A program made the position numbers and the translations under genes. 37,215 bases of DNA from Candidatus Fonsibacter lacus. GTDB taxonomy: Bacteria; Actinomycetota; Actinomycetes; Nanopelagicales; Nanopelagicaceae. A model generated the notes under the pieces. That model saw only the letters and a list, made by a program, of their open reading frames with translations, searched no databases and was not told where the DNA came from. The stretch is taken from NCBI GenBank assembly GCA_009921625.1, contig RFXN01000003.1:1-37215 (forward strand), written 5' to 3'. Below, piece by piece: positions 8,346 through 16,916 of this stretch (the stretch's first letter is position 1; each line of letters opens with the position of its first letter).

Positions 8346-11300
8346 GTTGCGTTGAAATATTTAGCTTCGGGGTGATGAACGATGATGGCAGAGGTGCTTT
8401 GCTCTGGATGTAACTGAAATTCTTCAGAGAGAATTACGCCGATGCGCTCTGGTTGAAGCAGTTCGCATAGTTGGGTTTGTTGAGTGAGATCAGGGCAAGC
8501 TGGGTACCCGAATGAATAACGTGAACCTCGATACCCTTGATCAAGAATGGCATCTAATTGAGAGCTGTCTTCGGTTCCAAATCCTAATTCCGCACGGATT
8601 CGAGCATGCCAATACTCGGCTAGCGCCTCAGTTAACTGAACAGAGAGCCCATGCAACTCTAAATACTCTCGGAATCTATTTTGAGCGAAGAGTTCTGCTG
8701 TAGCACCGCTTACTGCTTCGCCCATTGTCACGACATGAAAGGCAACAACATCTATTTCGCCACGCTCTTTTGAAGCGAAGAAATCTGATAAACAAAGCCG
8801 TCGATCTCTGCGCTGACGTGGGAAAGTTAACCGAGAGATTTCCCGCATTGCACCTGGCTCTTGGGGGTCAAGAATTACTAAATCATTACCTTCGCTGAAG
8901 CAAGGGAAATAGCCATAGACAACCGCCGCTTCTATCCAGTTTTTAACTTGAATATCATTGAGAAGTTGGCGCAATCTCGGACGCCCCTCTTCCTCTGCCA
9001 TCTGTTCAAAACTTTTCCCACCCTTCAATCCCCACTGTCCAACATAAAGCGCACGCTCATCAAGCATGCTGGAATAGTCATTGAGCGGAATTCCCTTCAC
9101 GACACGTGAACCCCAAAATGGAGGATTTGGAATGGAGTTGTCGCTCTGCACATCGCTCCGATTGGTGTCGACCAATTCTGAGTTTTCTTGTTTAGCAATT
9201 TTGGTACGTCGTTTTCGAAGTTCTGGCAATTCCGCTCCTGGCTCACCACGTTTAATCGCCATAAGTCGATCCATTAATTCCAAACCTTCAAACGCATCCC
9301 GTGCATAACGAACAGTTCCATCAAATTGTTCAGCTAAATCTTGTTCAACAAACGCTCGAGTAAGGGCTGCCCCGCCAAGAATTACCGGCCATTTCTCTGC
9401 CAACCCGCGCGAGGTCAATTCCTCCAGATTTTCTTTCATGATAACTGTTGATTTGACGAGCAAACCGCTCATGCCAATGACATCAACGCGCTCTTTTTCA
9501 GCTTCATCGATAATTGTGTTGATCGTCTGCTTAATCCCGATGTTGTGTACGTTGTAACCATTATTCGAGAGAATGATGTCAACAAGATTCTTGCCGATGT
9601 CATGGACATCACCTTTAACCGTTGCAAGAAGTATTTTTCCTCTGCCGGAAGAATCGCTTTTCTCCATTTTGGGTTCAAGATGAGCCACCGCTCTTTTCAT
9701 GACCTCAGCGCTTTGAAGAACGAACGGTAATTGCATTTCCCCTTTTCCGAAGAGTTCGCCAACAGTTTTCATGCCATCAAGCAAGAGATTATTTATTATG
9801 TCGAGCGGACTCATTCCCTCTGAGAGGGCTTGTTCCAAATCTTCCGCTAAACCAGTGCGCTCTCCATCAATAATTCTCTGTTTGAGGCGATACGGCAGAG
9901 CGAGCGCCGCGAGTTGTTCGGCTCGGGAATTTCGAGAGGAGGCAACCTCCACCCCTTCAAAATGCGCAAGGAAGGCGGTTAGAGGGTCATGAATCAGGTT
10001 TCCAGAGTTATCATCATATTTTCTTCGATCATAAATGAGATCTAGCGCCAATTCTCGAGTCTTTTCTTCAATCCGAGCGATTGGCGTAATTTTCGATGGA
10101 TGAATAATGGCGGAGGTTAACCCTGCTGCAACTGCTTCACTCAGGAAGACAGAGTTAAGAATAATTCGAGCTGCGGGATTGAGGCCGAATGAAACATTAC
10201 TGACTCCGAGTACGGTTTGAACTTCTGGAAAGAGCGCGCGAATTTGTTTGATGGCTGCCAAGGTTTCAATACCATCACGGCGAGTTTCTTCTTGCCCAGT
10301 TGCGATTGGAAACGTCAGGGAATCAATTAAAATATCGCTGGTTTTTAGCCCCCAGTTTTCGGTGAGGTCTTTAATCAACCGGACAGCAACTTTCACCTTC
10401 CATTCAGCCGTTCGCGCCTGTCCTTCTTCATCAATTGTTAAAGCAACAACTGCAGCACCATGCTCTTGAACTAAGGGCATAATTTTTGCAAAACGGGAGG
10501 TTGGTCCATCGCCATCTTCATAATTCACTGAATTAATGACCGCTCGGCCACCAAGCTTTTCTAGTCCAGCTTGTAAAACAGCTGGTTCAGTGGAGTCCAA
10601 AACAATGGGGAGGGTAGAGCTCGTTGCAAATAGTTCTGCTAATTTTTTCATGTCAGCAACACCATCGCGCCCGACATAATCAACGCATAGATCGAGCATG
10701 TGCGCACCTTCTCGAATCTGCTCTTTTGCGATCTCGAGGCATTCCTGCCAGTTCTCCGCTAACAGCGAGTCTCGGAATGCTTTAGAACCATTTGCGTTTG
10801 TTCGCTCCCCAATTGCAAGATAAGCATTTTGCTGTCTAAATGAAGTGTGTTGATAAAGAGAGGCCGCGCCGGAATCCACAGTGATTTTTCTTTTTGGGAT
10901 ATTACGATTCCGCTCCCTGAAAATCTTCACAACTTCAGCAAGGTGGGCTGGAGTGGTGCCGCAGCAGCCGCCAATAATGTTTAATCCATAATCATCAACA
11001 AATACCGCCAAGCTTTTAGCAAGTTCTTGGGGTGATAGCGGATAACGCGCTCCCCCATTTTCAAGTATTGGCAAACCTGCATTTGGCATACATGAGAGCA
11101 TCGTGCTGGCTGATTGCGAGAGCTGTCGAAGATGTTCACTCATCTCAGCAGGTCCAGTTGCACAATTGAGTCCAATCACATCGATTCCGAGAGGCTCTAG
11201 CGCTGTTAGCGCCGCACCAATTTCACTTCCAAGGAGCATGGTTCCAGTTGTTTCAACTGTAACTTGTGCCATCAGTAATAAATCTTTTCCCGATGCAGTT

Positions 11301-11830
11301 ATGGCAGCGCGACTCCCGTTAACTGCAGCTTTTGTCTGCAATAAATCTTGAGAGGTTTCAATAAGAAGCGCATCTGAACCTCCATCAATCAAGCCTCGAG
11401 CGCACTCTTCATATGCATCACGAAGCGTTGCATATGTTGTATGTCCTAATGTGGGCAATTTCGTTCCGGGGCCAATGGAGCCAAAGACCCAACGTCTCTC
11501 ACTCTCTGAAAATTCATCAGCCACCTCTCGTGCAAGCTTTGCGCCTGCGAATGCAAGTTCATAGATTCGATCTTCAATTCCGTATTCAGCAAGATTGCCA
11601 AAATTGGCGCCAAAGGTGTTGGTCTCAATGCCATCCACACCTACTTCAAGGTAAGCGCGGTGCACTTTCTTGACCATCTCAGGTGCGCTCACATTGAGGA
11701 TTTCATTGCACCCTTCATGCCCCTGAAAATCGGCCAGAGAAGGATTCTGCTCTTGTAGCATCGTGCCCATCGCCCCATCGACGATAAGGACCCGAGCCTG
11801 TTCGGTGAGGGTTTCGCGAAGGGTTTTCAT
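8342..11830 (-). CDS. metH: Cobalamin-dependent methionine synthase
   Basis: Full-length MetH, 1162 aa, transfers a methyl group from methyltetrahydrofolate through cobalamin to homocysteine. Domains in order: homocysteine-binding barrel (about 1-320) with zinc ligands in IGLNCATGP (about 224) and GGCCGTTP (about 288); pterin-binding barrel from AIGERTNANG (about 340) to about 620; B12 cap; B12-binding domain with GDVHDIGKN, whose His (about 742) is the lower cobalt ligand; and the SAM-binding reactivation domain with SFGYPACPD (about 1107). All essential motifs are intact. It needs vitamin B12, for which no biosynthetic genes are in the window. It feeds the SAM cycle with metK at the other end of the window. 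A leaderless promoter lies 7 nt upstream. Confidence 0.97.
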   Translation of the reverse strand: MKTLRETLTEQARVLIVDGAMGTMLQEQNPSLADFQGHEGCNEILNVSAPEMVKKVHRAYLEVGVDGIETNTFGANFGNLAEYGIEDRIYELAFAGAKLAREVADEFSESERRWVFGSIGPGTKLPTLGHTTYATLRDAYEECARGLIDGGSDALLIETSQDLLQTKAAVNGSRAAITASGKDLLLMAQVTVETTGTMLLGSEIGAALTALEPLGIDVIGLNCATGPAEMSEHLRQLSQSASTMLSCMPNAGLPILENGGARYPLSPQELAKSLAVFVDDYGLNIIGGCCGTTPAHLAEVVKIFRERNRNIPKRKITVDSGAASLYQHTSFRQQNAYLAIGERTNANGSKAFRDSLLAENWQECLEIAKEQIREGAHMLDLCVDYVGRDGVADMKKLAELFATSSTLPIVLDSTEPAVLQAGLEKLGGRAVINSVNYEDGDGPTSRFAKIMPLVQEHGAAVVALTIDEEGQARTAEWKVKVAVRLIKDLTENWGLKTSDILIDSLTFPIATGQEETRRDGIETLAAIKQIRALFPEVQTVLGVSNVSFGLNPAARIILNSVFLSEAVAAGLTSAIIHPSKITPIARIEEKTRELALDLIYDRRKYDDNSGNLIHDPLTAFLAHFEGVEVASSRNSRAEQLAALALPYRLKQRIIDGERTGLAEDLEQALSEGMSPLDIINNLLLDGMKTVGELFGKGEMQLPFVLQSAEVMKRAVAHLEPKMEKSDSSGRGKILLATVKGDVHDIGKNLVDIILSNNGYNVHNIGIKQTINTIIDEAEKERVDVIGMSGLLVKSTVIMKENLEELTSRGLAEKWPVILGGAALTRAFVEQDLAEQFDGTVRYARDAFEGLELMDRLMAIKRGEPGAELPELRKRRTKIAKQENSELVDTNRSDVQSDNSIPNPPFWGSRVVKGIPLNDYSSMLDERALYVGQWGLKGGKSFEQMAEEEGRPRLRQLLNDIQVKNWIEAAVVYGYFPCFSEGNDLVILDPQEPGAMREISRLTFPRQRRDRRLCLSDFFASKERGEIDVVAFHVVTMGEAVSGATAELFAQNRFREYLELHGLSVQLTEALAEYWHARIRAELGFGTEDSSQLDAILDQGYRGSRYSFGYPACPDLTQQTQLCELLQPERIGVILSEEFQLHPEQSTSAIIVHHPEAKYFNAT

Positions 11831-11837
11831 TGGAGTA

Positions 11838-11843
11838 AGGGTA
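11838..11843 (-). promoter_or_regulatory. -10 box of metH, leaderless
   Basis: TACCCT on the minus strand fits TANNNT and lies 7 nt before the metH ATG. The same hexamer precedes uppP, the YitT gene and hisE at the same distance. No cobalamin riboswitch is possible in the 26-nt spacer. Confidence 0.5.
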
Positions 11844-11850
11844 CCTGCTC

Positions 11851-11856
11851 TACTGT
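11851..11856 (+). promoter_or_regulatory. -10 box of the PAC2 gene
   Basis: TACTGT fits TANNNT. It abuts ATG 11857 but lies 6 nt before the next in-frame ATG at 11863. By analogy with the other promoters here, it marks 11863 as the true start. Confidence 0.4.
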
Positions 11857-11862
11857 ATGAGC

Positions 11863-12714
11863 ATGGAGATCTACTCCCTTCCCGCTCTCAGAGACCCAAT
11901 CATGATTGCGGCCTTTCAGGGTTGGAACGATGCTGGTGAGGCCGCATCAAAAACAGTCGAGCATTTATTGTCACTCTGGCCATCTCAGTTGATTGCGGAA
12001 GTTGAATCAGAGGATTTCTACGATTATCAAGTAAATCGCCCGCAAATATTCTTAGATGACAATGGAGATCGGGAGCTGTCATGGCCAACCACTACGGTGC
12101 ACGCAATTTCTGCTCCTAATTTTGAGCGTGATTTTTTAATTGTGACCGGCGTTGAACCTTCTATGAAGTGGCGCACATTTGTCGGCGAGCTTCTCTCTCT
12201 TGGTGAAGATTTAGATATTTCACTCGTAGTTTCTTTGGGTTCACTGCTTGCCGATGTGCCGCATACCCGCCCTATCCCAGTGACGCTTTCAGCAGCTAAT
12301 TCACTGCTAGCAAAGAAGTTCGATGTTGAGATGAGCCGGTATGAGGGACCAACTGGAATCCTGGGCGCAATTCAAGATGGTTGTAATGCTCGAGATTTAG
12401 ATGCTGTATCGCTCTGGGCCGCTATCCCCCACTATGTTGCGACGCCGCCTTGTCCCAAAGCCACCCTTGCATTATTAAATCGTCTTGAAGATTTACTAGG
12501 AATGAACATCCCTGAAGGCGAACTGCCTGATGACGCTCGGGCATGGGAGTTGGGCGCAACCCAAATCGCCCAAGAAGATAGCGAAATCCTGGAGTATGTT
12601 CAGTCCCTAGAGGAATCAAAAGATGCTGCTGAATTGCCGGAAGCCTCTGGAGAATCAATTGCCCGCGAATTCGAACGTTACTTACGTCATCGCGGAGATG
12701 AAAAAAACCGTTAG
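11863..12714 (+). CDS. PAC2-family protein (proteasome-assembly-chaperone-like)
   Basis: A cytoplasmic protein of about 283 aa of the PAC2 family. It opens with SLPALRDPIMIAAFQGWNDAGEAAS, the family signature, followed by a conserved LIVTGVEPSMKW region and an alpha/beta fold ending in a charged helical tail. The family is named after eukaryotic proteasome assembly chaperone 2. In actinobacteria the protein is common next to metH (Rv2125 in M. tuberculosis), but its function is not established. The start is set at ATG 11863 from the promoter position; the ORF track begins two codons earlier. It converges on mshC with only 4 nt between stops. Confidence 0.85.
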   Translation: MEIYSLPALRDPIMIAAFQGWNDAGEAASKTVEHLLSLWPSQLIAEVESEDFYDYQVNRPQIFLDDNGDRELSWPTTTVHAISAPNFERDFLIVTGVEPSMKWRTFVGELLSLGEDLDISLVVSLGSLLADVPHTRPIPVTLSAANSLLAKKFDVEMSRYEGPTGILGAIQDGCNARDLDAVSLWAAIPHYVATPPCPKATLALLNRLEDLLGMNIPEGELPDDARAWELGATQIAQEDSEILEYVQSLEESKDAAELPEASGESIAREFERYLRHRGDEKNR

Positions 12715-12720
12715 GTTTTT
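12703..12720. terminator. Compact bidirectional hairpin between PAC2 gene and mshC
   Basis: AAAAACC-gtta-GGTTTTT forms a 7-bp stem with A-runs and T-runs on both strands. It overlaps the PAC2 stop codon and reaches into the mshC stop codon. The short AT-rich stem makes it weak, but placement between convergent genes supports a terminator role. Confidence 0.4.
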
Positions 12721-13954
12721 AAAGTGCGATACCTAAAGCCGAATCAAGGAATCGACTGAATTGACCAATTTCTGAAGTCTCCCCTACATCTTCGTTCGGT
12801 AGATTGCGTATTCGATCTTTCGCCCACGTATCGATCAAAGTAAAGGCGGCCGGAGTATCTAGATCGTCGCTAAGTCGTTCAGCAATCTTCTCCATCAAAT
12901 CACTTACATCTCCACCATATGGACTAGAGATCGCCTCACGCCACAATGCAATGCGTCTCTGGCTCTGCTTTAGCAATTGATCGCTCCAAGGTCGATCGCC
13001 TCGATAATGTCCAGACAGTAACGCCACCCGAAGTGCAAGGGGTTCAATTCCCTCGTTGCGCATAACAGAAACAAACTTTAAATTTCCTTTTGATTTACTC
13101 ATTTTCTCGCCATTTAGACCGATCATGCCGGTGTGAACAAATCGTTCCGCAAATTCTTTATCTGTCAGAACTTTTCCTTCGGCGGCACACATAGTGTGAT
13201 GTGGGAAATGTAAATCGCTACCACCACCTTGAATTGAAATAGGAGCGGTGAGGAATTTCAAAGCAATGGCGGTACATTCGATATGCCACCCTGGCCTTCC
13301 GCGACCAAATGGAGATGGCCATGAGGGTTCTCCTTCGCGCTCTCCTCGCCAAATTAAGCAGTCCAAGGGATGACGCTTTCCGGTTCGATGTGGATCACCG
13401 CCTCGTTCTGCGAATATTTCGATTTGTTGACCCTCTGAAAGTTGATTGTATGAGGAAAATTGTGGATCAGAGGAGATGTCGAAATAAAGATCGCATTCAA
13501 TTTGGTACACACTTCCTCTCTTTTTCAACTCATTTATCGCATCAATAACCCACGGAATAGTCTCAACTGCACCCATGTACTGATCAGGGGGAATTACTCG
13601 GAGTGCGGTCATGTCATCTCTAAATAGCGCGATTTGATCGGAGGCCAAATCCTCCCAATTCACGTGGTCGCGATTGGCCCTCTCAAGGAGCGGATCATCT
13701 ACATCAGTAATGTTCTGGACATATTCCACTTGTTGACCACGAAGGCGTAAGTACCGGTTAATAACATCGAATGCTAAATAAGTTGCGGCGTGGCCGAGGT
13801 GCGTTGCATCGTAAGGAGTGATTCCGCACACATACATTGAAACTTTCGGTTCAATAACCGGATCTCGTGATTGCGTAATTGAATTATATATTTTTAAGGC
13901 AGGGAATTCCTGATGCGCGAGAGATGGCAAATACACATGCGCCCAAGATTTCAT
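12719..13954 (-). CDS. mshC: Mycothiol ligase: L-cysteine:1D-myo-inosityl 2-amino-2-deoxy-alpha-D-glucopyranoside ligase
   Basis: A 411-aa CysRS-like enzyme that joins cysteine to GlcN-inositol in mycothiol synthesis. It shows MYVCGITPYDATHLGHAATYLAFD (zinc-binding Cys and HxGH-type motif), VQNITDVDDPLLERA, GRPGWHIECTAIAL (another zinc-site region) and the KMSKSKGN loop near residue 280. The TPYDATHLGHA wording and the shortened C-terminus, without a tRNA-binding domain, separate MshC from cysteinyl-tRNA synthetase. Mycothiol is the low-molecular-weight thiol of actinobacteria, so this gene is strong evidence for the phylum. It follows the SCO1664-like gene but has its own likely leaderless promoter inside a palindrome. 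Confidence 0.94.
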   Translation of the reverse strand: MKSWAHVYLPSLAHQEFPALKIYNSITQSRDPVIEPKVSMYVCGITPYDATHLGHAATYLAFDVINRYLRLRGQQVEYVQNITDVDDPLLERANRDHVNWEDLASDQIALFRDDMTALRVIPPDQYMGAVETIPWVIDAINELKKRGSVYQIECDLYFDISSDPQFSSYNQLSEGQQIEIFAERGGDPHRTGKRHPLDCLIWRGEREGEPSWPSPFGRGRPGWHIECTAIALKFLTAPISIQGGGSDLHFPHHTMCAAEGKVLTDKEFAERFVHTGMIGLNGEKMSKSKGNLKFVSVMRNEGIEPLALRVALLSGHYRGDRPWSDQLLKQSQRRIALWREAISSPYGGDVSDLMEKIAERLSDDLDTPAAFTLIDTWAKDRIRNLPNEDVGETSEIGQFSRFLDSALGIAL

Positions 13955-13957
13955 GTC

Positions 13958-13971
13958 CGAAGTTTACTTCG
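13958..13971. repeat. 14-bp palindrome overlapping the mshC promoter
   Basis: CGAAGT-tt-ACTTCG is a perfect 6-bp inverted repeat directly before mshC. It contains the putative mshC -10 box (TAAACT on the minus strand), a layout typical of a repressor operator. Confidence 0.45.
13961..13966 (-). promoter_or_regulatory. -10 box of mshC, leaderless
   Basis: TAAACT on the minus strand lies 6 nt before the mshC ATG at 13954 and sits inside the 14-bp palindrome. Confidence 0.45.
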
Positions 13972-13998
13972 TGATCTCTCGTTTTAGCGAAAATACTT

Positions 13999-14706
13999 CT
14001 AAATGGGTGGCCATGGCACAGCTGGCCAATCCTCTGAAGGAGAAGGGAAAACGGAGCTGTCAATCATTCTGTTGATGCGCGCCAGCGTGGCGTCAATTTC
14101 GCTCTCTGTTAACAAATCGACTGCCATATTCCGAAACTCATTAAATCTTCTTCGGATATCGAATAGCTTTTCGAATTCACCTGATGAGAGTGGCTCTTTA
14201 CGCCATTGCCAAAGAACGGTACGCAACTTATCTTCTTCATGAAAACAGACTCCGTGGTCACAGACAAACAACTCTCCCGTTCGCGAAGGTAAGAGGTGAC
14301 CAATTTTCCGGTCGGTATTATTAATAAGAGAATCAAAGATGACCACGGAACGAAGCCGTTCGTCCCGAGATTGTGCTAAATCGATGATGTCTACATTTTC
14401 ATCAATGTCAATCCATTCTTGCACCGAACCTGGCCCAAATGGCCCTTCGCGCAAGGTAGTGAATGGCACCACATTGAATTGACCAAAAACGCTAAACAAA
14501 TAGGCGGCAACTTCTCGAGCGGCTAACGTGCCATCTGGAAAATCCCAAAGCGGTCGTTCGCCCGCTACCGGTTTATAGATCACTGGAATTTCAGGACCAT
14601 CTTCGACAGTTATGTGACCGTAGAGCGTCGCATTTGAGGCATCGACTAATCGTCCGGTGACAGAAAGTTTGCCACTGGAGATTATTTCTCTAACGTCGAT
14701 AACCAT
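13999..14706 (-). CDS. SCO1664-family kinase-like protein
   Basis: A protein of about 235 aa of the actinobacterial SCO1664 family, related to the PI3/PI4-kinase and HipA folds. The kinase-like residues are all present: VIYKP with the nucleotide-binding Lys (about residue 45), DFPDGTLAARE, the catalytic-loop-like NNTDRKIGHLL (Asp about 132), and VCDHGVCFH (metal-binding Asp about 150). The substrate is unknown. I use ATG 14706 rather than the track start at 14724, since MVIDVREIISSGKL fits family starts and overlaps the DUF3090 stop by 17 nt. It belongs to a cassette with DUF3090 and a phosphatase beside mshC, an arrangement conserved in mycobacteria. A role linked to mycothiol has been suggested only by context. 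Confidence 0.85.
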   Translation of the reverse strand: MVIDVREIISSGKLSVTGRLVDASNATLYGHITVEDGPEIPVIYKPVAGERPLWDFPDGTLAAREVAAYLFSVFGQFNVVPFTTLREGPFGPGSVQEWIDIDENVDIIDLAQSRDERLRSVVIFDSLINNTDRKIGHLLPSRTGELFVCDHGVCFHEEDKLRTVLWQWRKEPLSSGEFEKLFDIRRRFNEFRNMAVDLLTESEIDATLARINRMIDSSVFPSPSEDWPAVPWPPI

Positions 14707-15214
14707 TTGCCCTCGGACAAACATGCCCTTGAGGATCTAACGGAGCGCCACAAAATTGACACGGAGGGCGTCCTGCACCGATAAGCGCAAAGGAATCAAG
14801 AGCAAAGATGAGTGCAGCGTCCATGAGAAGAGTAACTCGAAGTAAGGGTGGCCCTTCATCGCTATCTTCAACGATTTCACTCTCATCTCCCCCCTGTGCT
14901 TCGATAATCAATTCTTCATTTTGCGCGTTCCATGTCAAAGAGAGCGCAGTGACTCGAAATTCTTCACTAAATGGCGTTGCGAGCTGCGGTATCACTCTGT
15001 TCTTTCTTTTGAAATCTGCGGCTTTGCCGATCTTTAATTCTTTAAAGAGAGCAACAATCCGTTCTGACAGAATTGCTAATTGGCCCTTCTCTAGCGCAAC
15101 CGAAATATTCCGCCTCCCGTCGACTGCTTGCAGGTAAAACGTTCGTTCTCCTGGCATGCCGACAGTTCCCGAGATAAATCTCTCTGGAAAGGTGAAGTTA
15201 TGTATTTCGCGCAC
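14690..15214 (-). CDS. DUF3090 family protein with C-terminal CxxC motif
   Basis: A 174-aa protein of the actinobacterial DUF3090 family (Rv2134c-like). The N-terminal NFTFPERFISGTVGMPGERTFYLQA and C-terminal GAGRPPCQFCGAPLDPQGHVCPRANGYRR are the best conserved parts. The latter contains CxxC plus a third Cys and a His and may bind zinc. The function is unknown. The start is GTG 15214, supported by a gaggaag Shine-Dalgarno sequence about 8 nt upstream, located just after the stop of the phosphatase gene. The next gene overlaps its end by 17 nt, pointing to a tight three-gene unit. Confidence 0.87.
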   Translation of the reverse strand: MREIHNFTFPERFISGTVGMPGERTFYLQAVDGRRNISVALEKGQLAILSERIVALFKELKIGKAADFKRKNRVIPQLATPFSEEFRVTALSLTWNAQNEELIIEAQGGDESEIVEDSDEGPPLLRVTLLMDAALIFALDSFALIGAGRPPCQFCGAPLDPQGHVCPRANGYRR

Positions 15215-15228
15215 TAGTTCACTTCCTC

Positions 15229-15927
15229 TCAGCCTTTTCCTTCTATTTTCTTTCCGTCGGTAAGTGGGCGGTGCTCTCCGCCAAGTAGTGACTTGAAGTT
15301 GCTGGCAACTATTGAAGATAGCTCGTGTTCTGTTCGATTATATTGAAGAAGTTTTGCCTTACCTTCGCCGAAATGGGCCACAGTTATGGAGCCGGGTTCA
15401 ACTACGAGCGATTGAAAATTATTTAATTCCATATTTAAAATGTTAGAAATTAGAAATTTAATAATATCTCCATGGCTTACAACTATGAAGTTACGATTAT
15501 CTGTTGAAATTTCTTGCAATTGTTTATAGAAATCTGCAACTCGACGCCAAACTGCTGCAAAATTTTCTCCTCGCGGAAAGGTAACTTCTGCAGGGTTCTG
15601 CTGCACCTGTGTCCACAGACTTTCAGTTGCCAACTCCTCAAGCTTGCGACCGCTCCATAACCCATAATCAGGTTCTATGATTCGAGGTTCGGTCTGCACT
15701 GCGATGTTGTTGCCGAACTCTCTGAGCCAGGGGGTAATAGTTTCCAAGCACCGTTCGAGGGGGCTAACAAAAACACGTTCTATGGGTAGTGGTCCGAGTA
15801 ATCGTGCGAGGTTCTTACTCTGCTCAACTCCACTTTGATCAAGCCGAATGCCTGGGTTTTGACCAGCCAAAATTCCATCCGCATTGGCGGTACTACGCGC
15901 GTGGCGAATAAGAATTACCGTGCCCAA
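15229..15927 (-). CDS. Histidine phosphatase superfamily protein, MSMEG_4193 type
   Basis: A 232-aa phosphoglycerate-mutase-like phosphatase. LIRHARSTANADG near the N-terminus carries the phosphorylated His, VFVSPLERCLETI the second catalytic region, DYGLWSGRKLEEL the acid residue, and FIVVSHGDIIKFLI the second His. It matches the actinobacterial MSMEG_4193 family found next to DUF3090 and mshC; the substrate is unknown. The start is a TTG at 15927, made credible by a strong aggagg Shine-Dalgarno about 6 nt upstream. It is first in the unit phosphatase-DUF3090-SCO1664, a candidate kinase/phosphatase pair. Confidence 0.88.
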   Translation of the reverse strand: MGTVILIRHARSTANADGILAGQNPGIRLDQSGVEQSKNLARLLGPLPIERVFVSPLERCLETITPWLREFGNNIAVQTEPRIIEPDYGLWSGRKLEELATESLWTQVQQNPAEVTFPRGENFAAVWRRVADFYKQLQEISTDNRNFIVVSHGDIIKFLISNILNMELNNFQSLVVEPGSITVAHFGEGKAKLLQYNRTEHELSSIVASNFKSLLGGEHRPLTDGKKIEGKG

Positions 15928-15989
15928 TGCTTTCCTCCTAGATACTCTCCCACCTAGAGGCTAGCGAAGATAGCGAGGAAGTGCAGTCG

Positions 15990-16916
15990 ATGGATATCCG
16001 CCAGTTGGGCGCAAGTGGTCTTCGGGTATCTGCCCTTGGTTTAGGGACGATGACCTGGGGGCGAGATACCGATGAACATGAAGCTGCCGAACAGATGCGG
16101 GCTTTCTTGGATTACGGCGGCACGCTCATCGATACCGCTGCAATTTTTGGCGATGGAGATAGCGAACGGGTTGTTGGTGGACTCCTTAATACGTTGGCGC
16201 CTCGAGAAGAGGTAGTTATCGCCAGCAAAGCAGGGATGACGAAAACGGGGGTTGATAATTCTCGTGGAGCTCTGCTGAAAGATTTAGATGAATCGTTAAA
16301 AAGGTTGCGGACAGATTATTTAGATATCTGGATGGTGCAACGCTGGGATGAAACAGTTCCGTTAGAAGAAACGTTGTCAGCGTTAGAACTTGCGGTTTCA
16401 AGCGGGCGAGTTCGATACATAGGAATTTCGAATTTTTCAGGGTGGCAAACTGCGCGGGCTTTCACTCTTTTAGAACGTTCAATTCCGCTCTCTGTCACTG
16501 AGAATGAATATTCACTACTCAACCGGAGCGCAGAAAACGAATTGCTTCCATGCGCGATAGATGTTGGTTTAGGAGTGCTTGCTTGGTCTCCTCTCGGACG
16601 AGGTGTTCTTACCGGTAAGTACCTCAATGGCGTGCCGGCAGATTCTCGCGGCGCGAGTCCGCATTTGGGCCCATTCGTCTCTCCTTATTTGGAACCGCGA
16701 GCTCGTCAGATTGTGCAAGCGGTAAGTATGGCTGCAGATGGTTTGGGGTCAGCGCCTTTAGAAATCGCACTTGCTTGGGTACGTGATGCACCTGGCGTCA
16801 CAAGTGCGATTGTTGGTGCGCGAAGCGCTGCGCAGTTGCGCGGAATTTTACGGGTAGATGAAATCGAATTGCCGGCTGTTGTCCGCAGCGCTTTGGATGA
16901 TGTGAGCGCGACGTGA
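15990..16916 (+). CDS. Aldo/keto reductase-fold protein with altered catalytic tetrad
   Basis: A (beta/alpha)8 aldo/keto reductase of about 308 aa, clearly in the family: GLGTMTWGRDTDEHEAAEQ, GISNFSGWQ, EYSLLNRSAENELLP, SPLGRGVLTGKY and SAIVGARSAAQL (the NADPH 2'-phosphate site). Of the tetrad Asp-Tyr-Lys-His, Asp48 (LIDTA) and Lys80 (IASKAG) remain, but the Tyr position is Phe53 (AAIFGDGDSE, codon TTT) and the His position is Gln117 (MVQRWD, codon CAA). Normal carbonyl reduction is therefore doubtful. ATG 15990 is chosen over GTG 15981 because gaggaag lies about 8 nt upstream of it. It overlaps the DUF5703 gene by 4 nt, a conserved actinobacterial pairing. Confidence 0.9.
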   Translation: MDIRQLGASGLRVSALGLGTMTWGRDTDEHEAAEQMRAFLDYGGTLIDTAAIFGDGDSERVVGGLLNTLAPREEVVIASKAGMTKTGVDNSRGALLKDLDESLKRLRTDYLDIWMVQRWDETVPLEETLSALELAVSSGRVRYIGISNFSGWQTARAFTLLERSIPLSVTENEYSLLNRSAENELLPCAIDVGLGVLAWSPLGRGVLTGKYLNGVPADSRGASPHLGPFVSPYLEPRARQIVQAVSMAADGLGSAPLEIALAWVRDAPGVTSAIVGARSAAQLRGILRVDEIELPAVVRSALDDVSAT

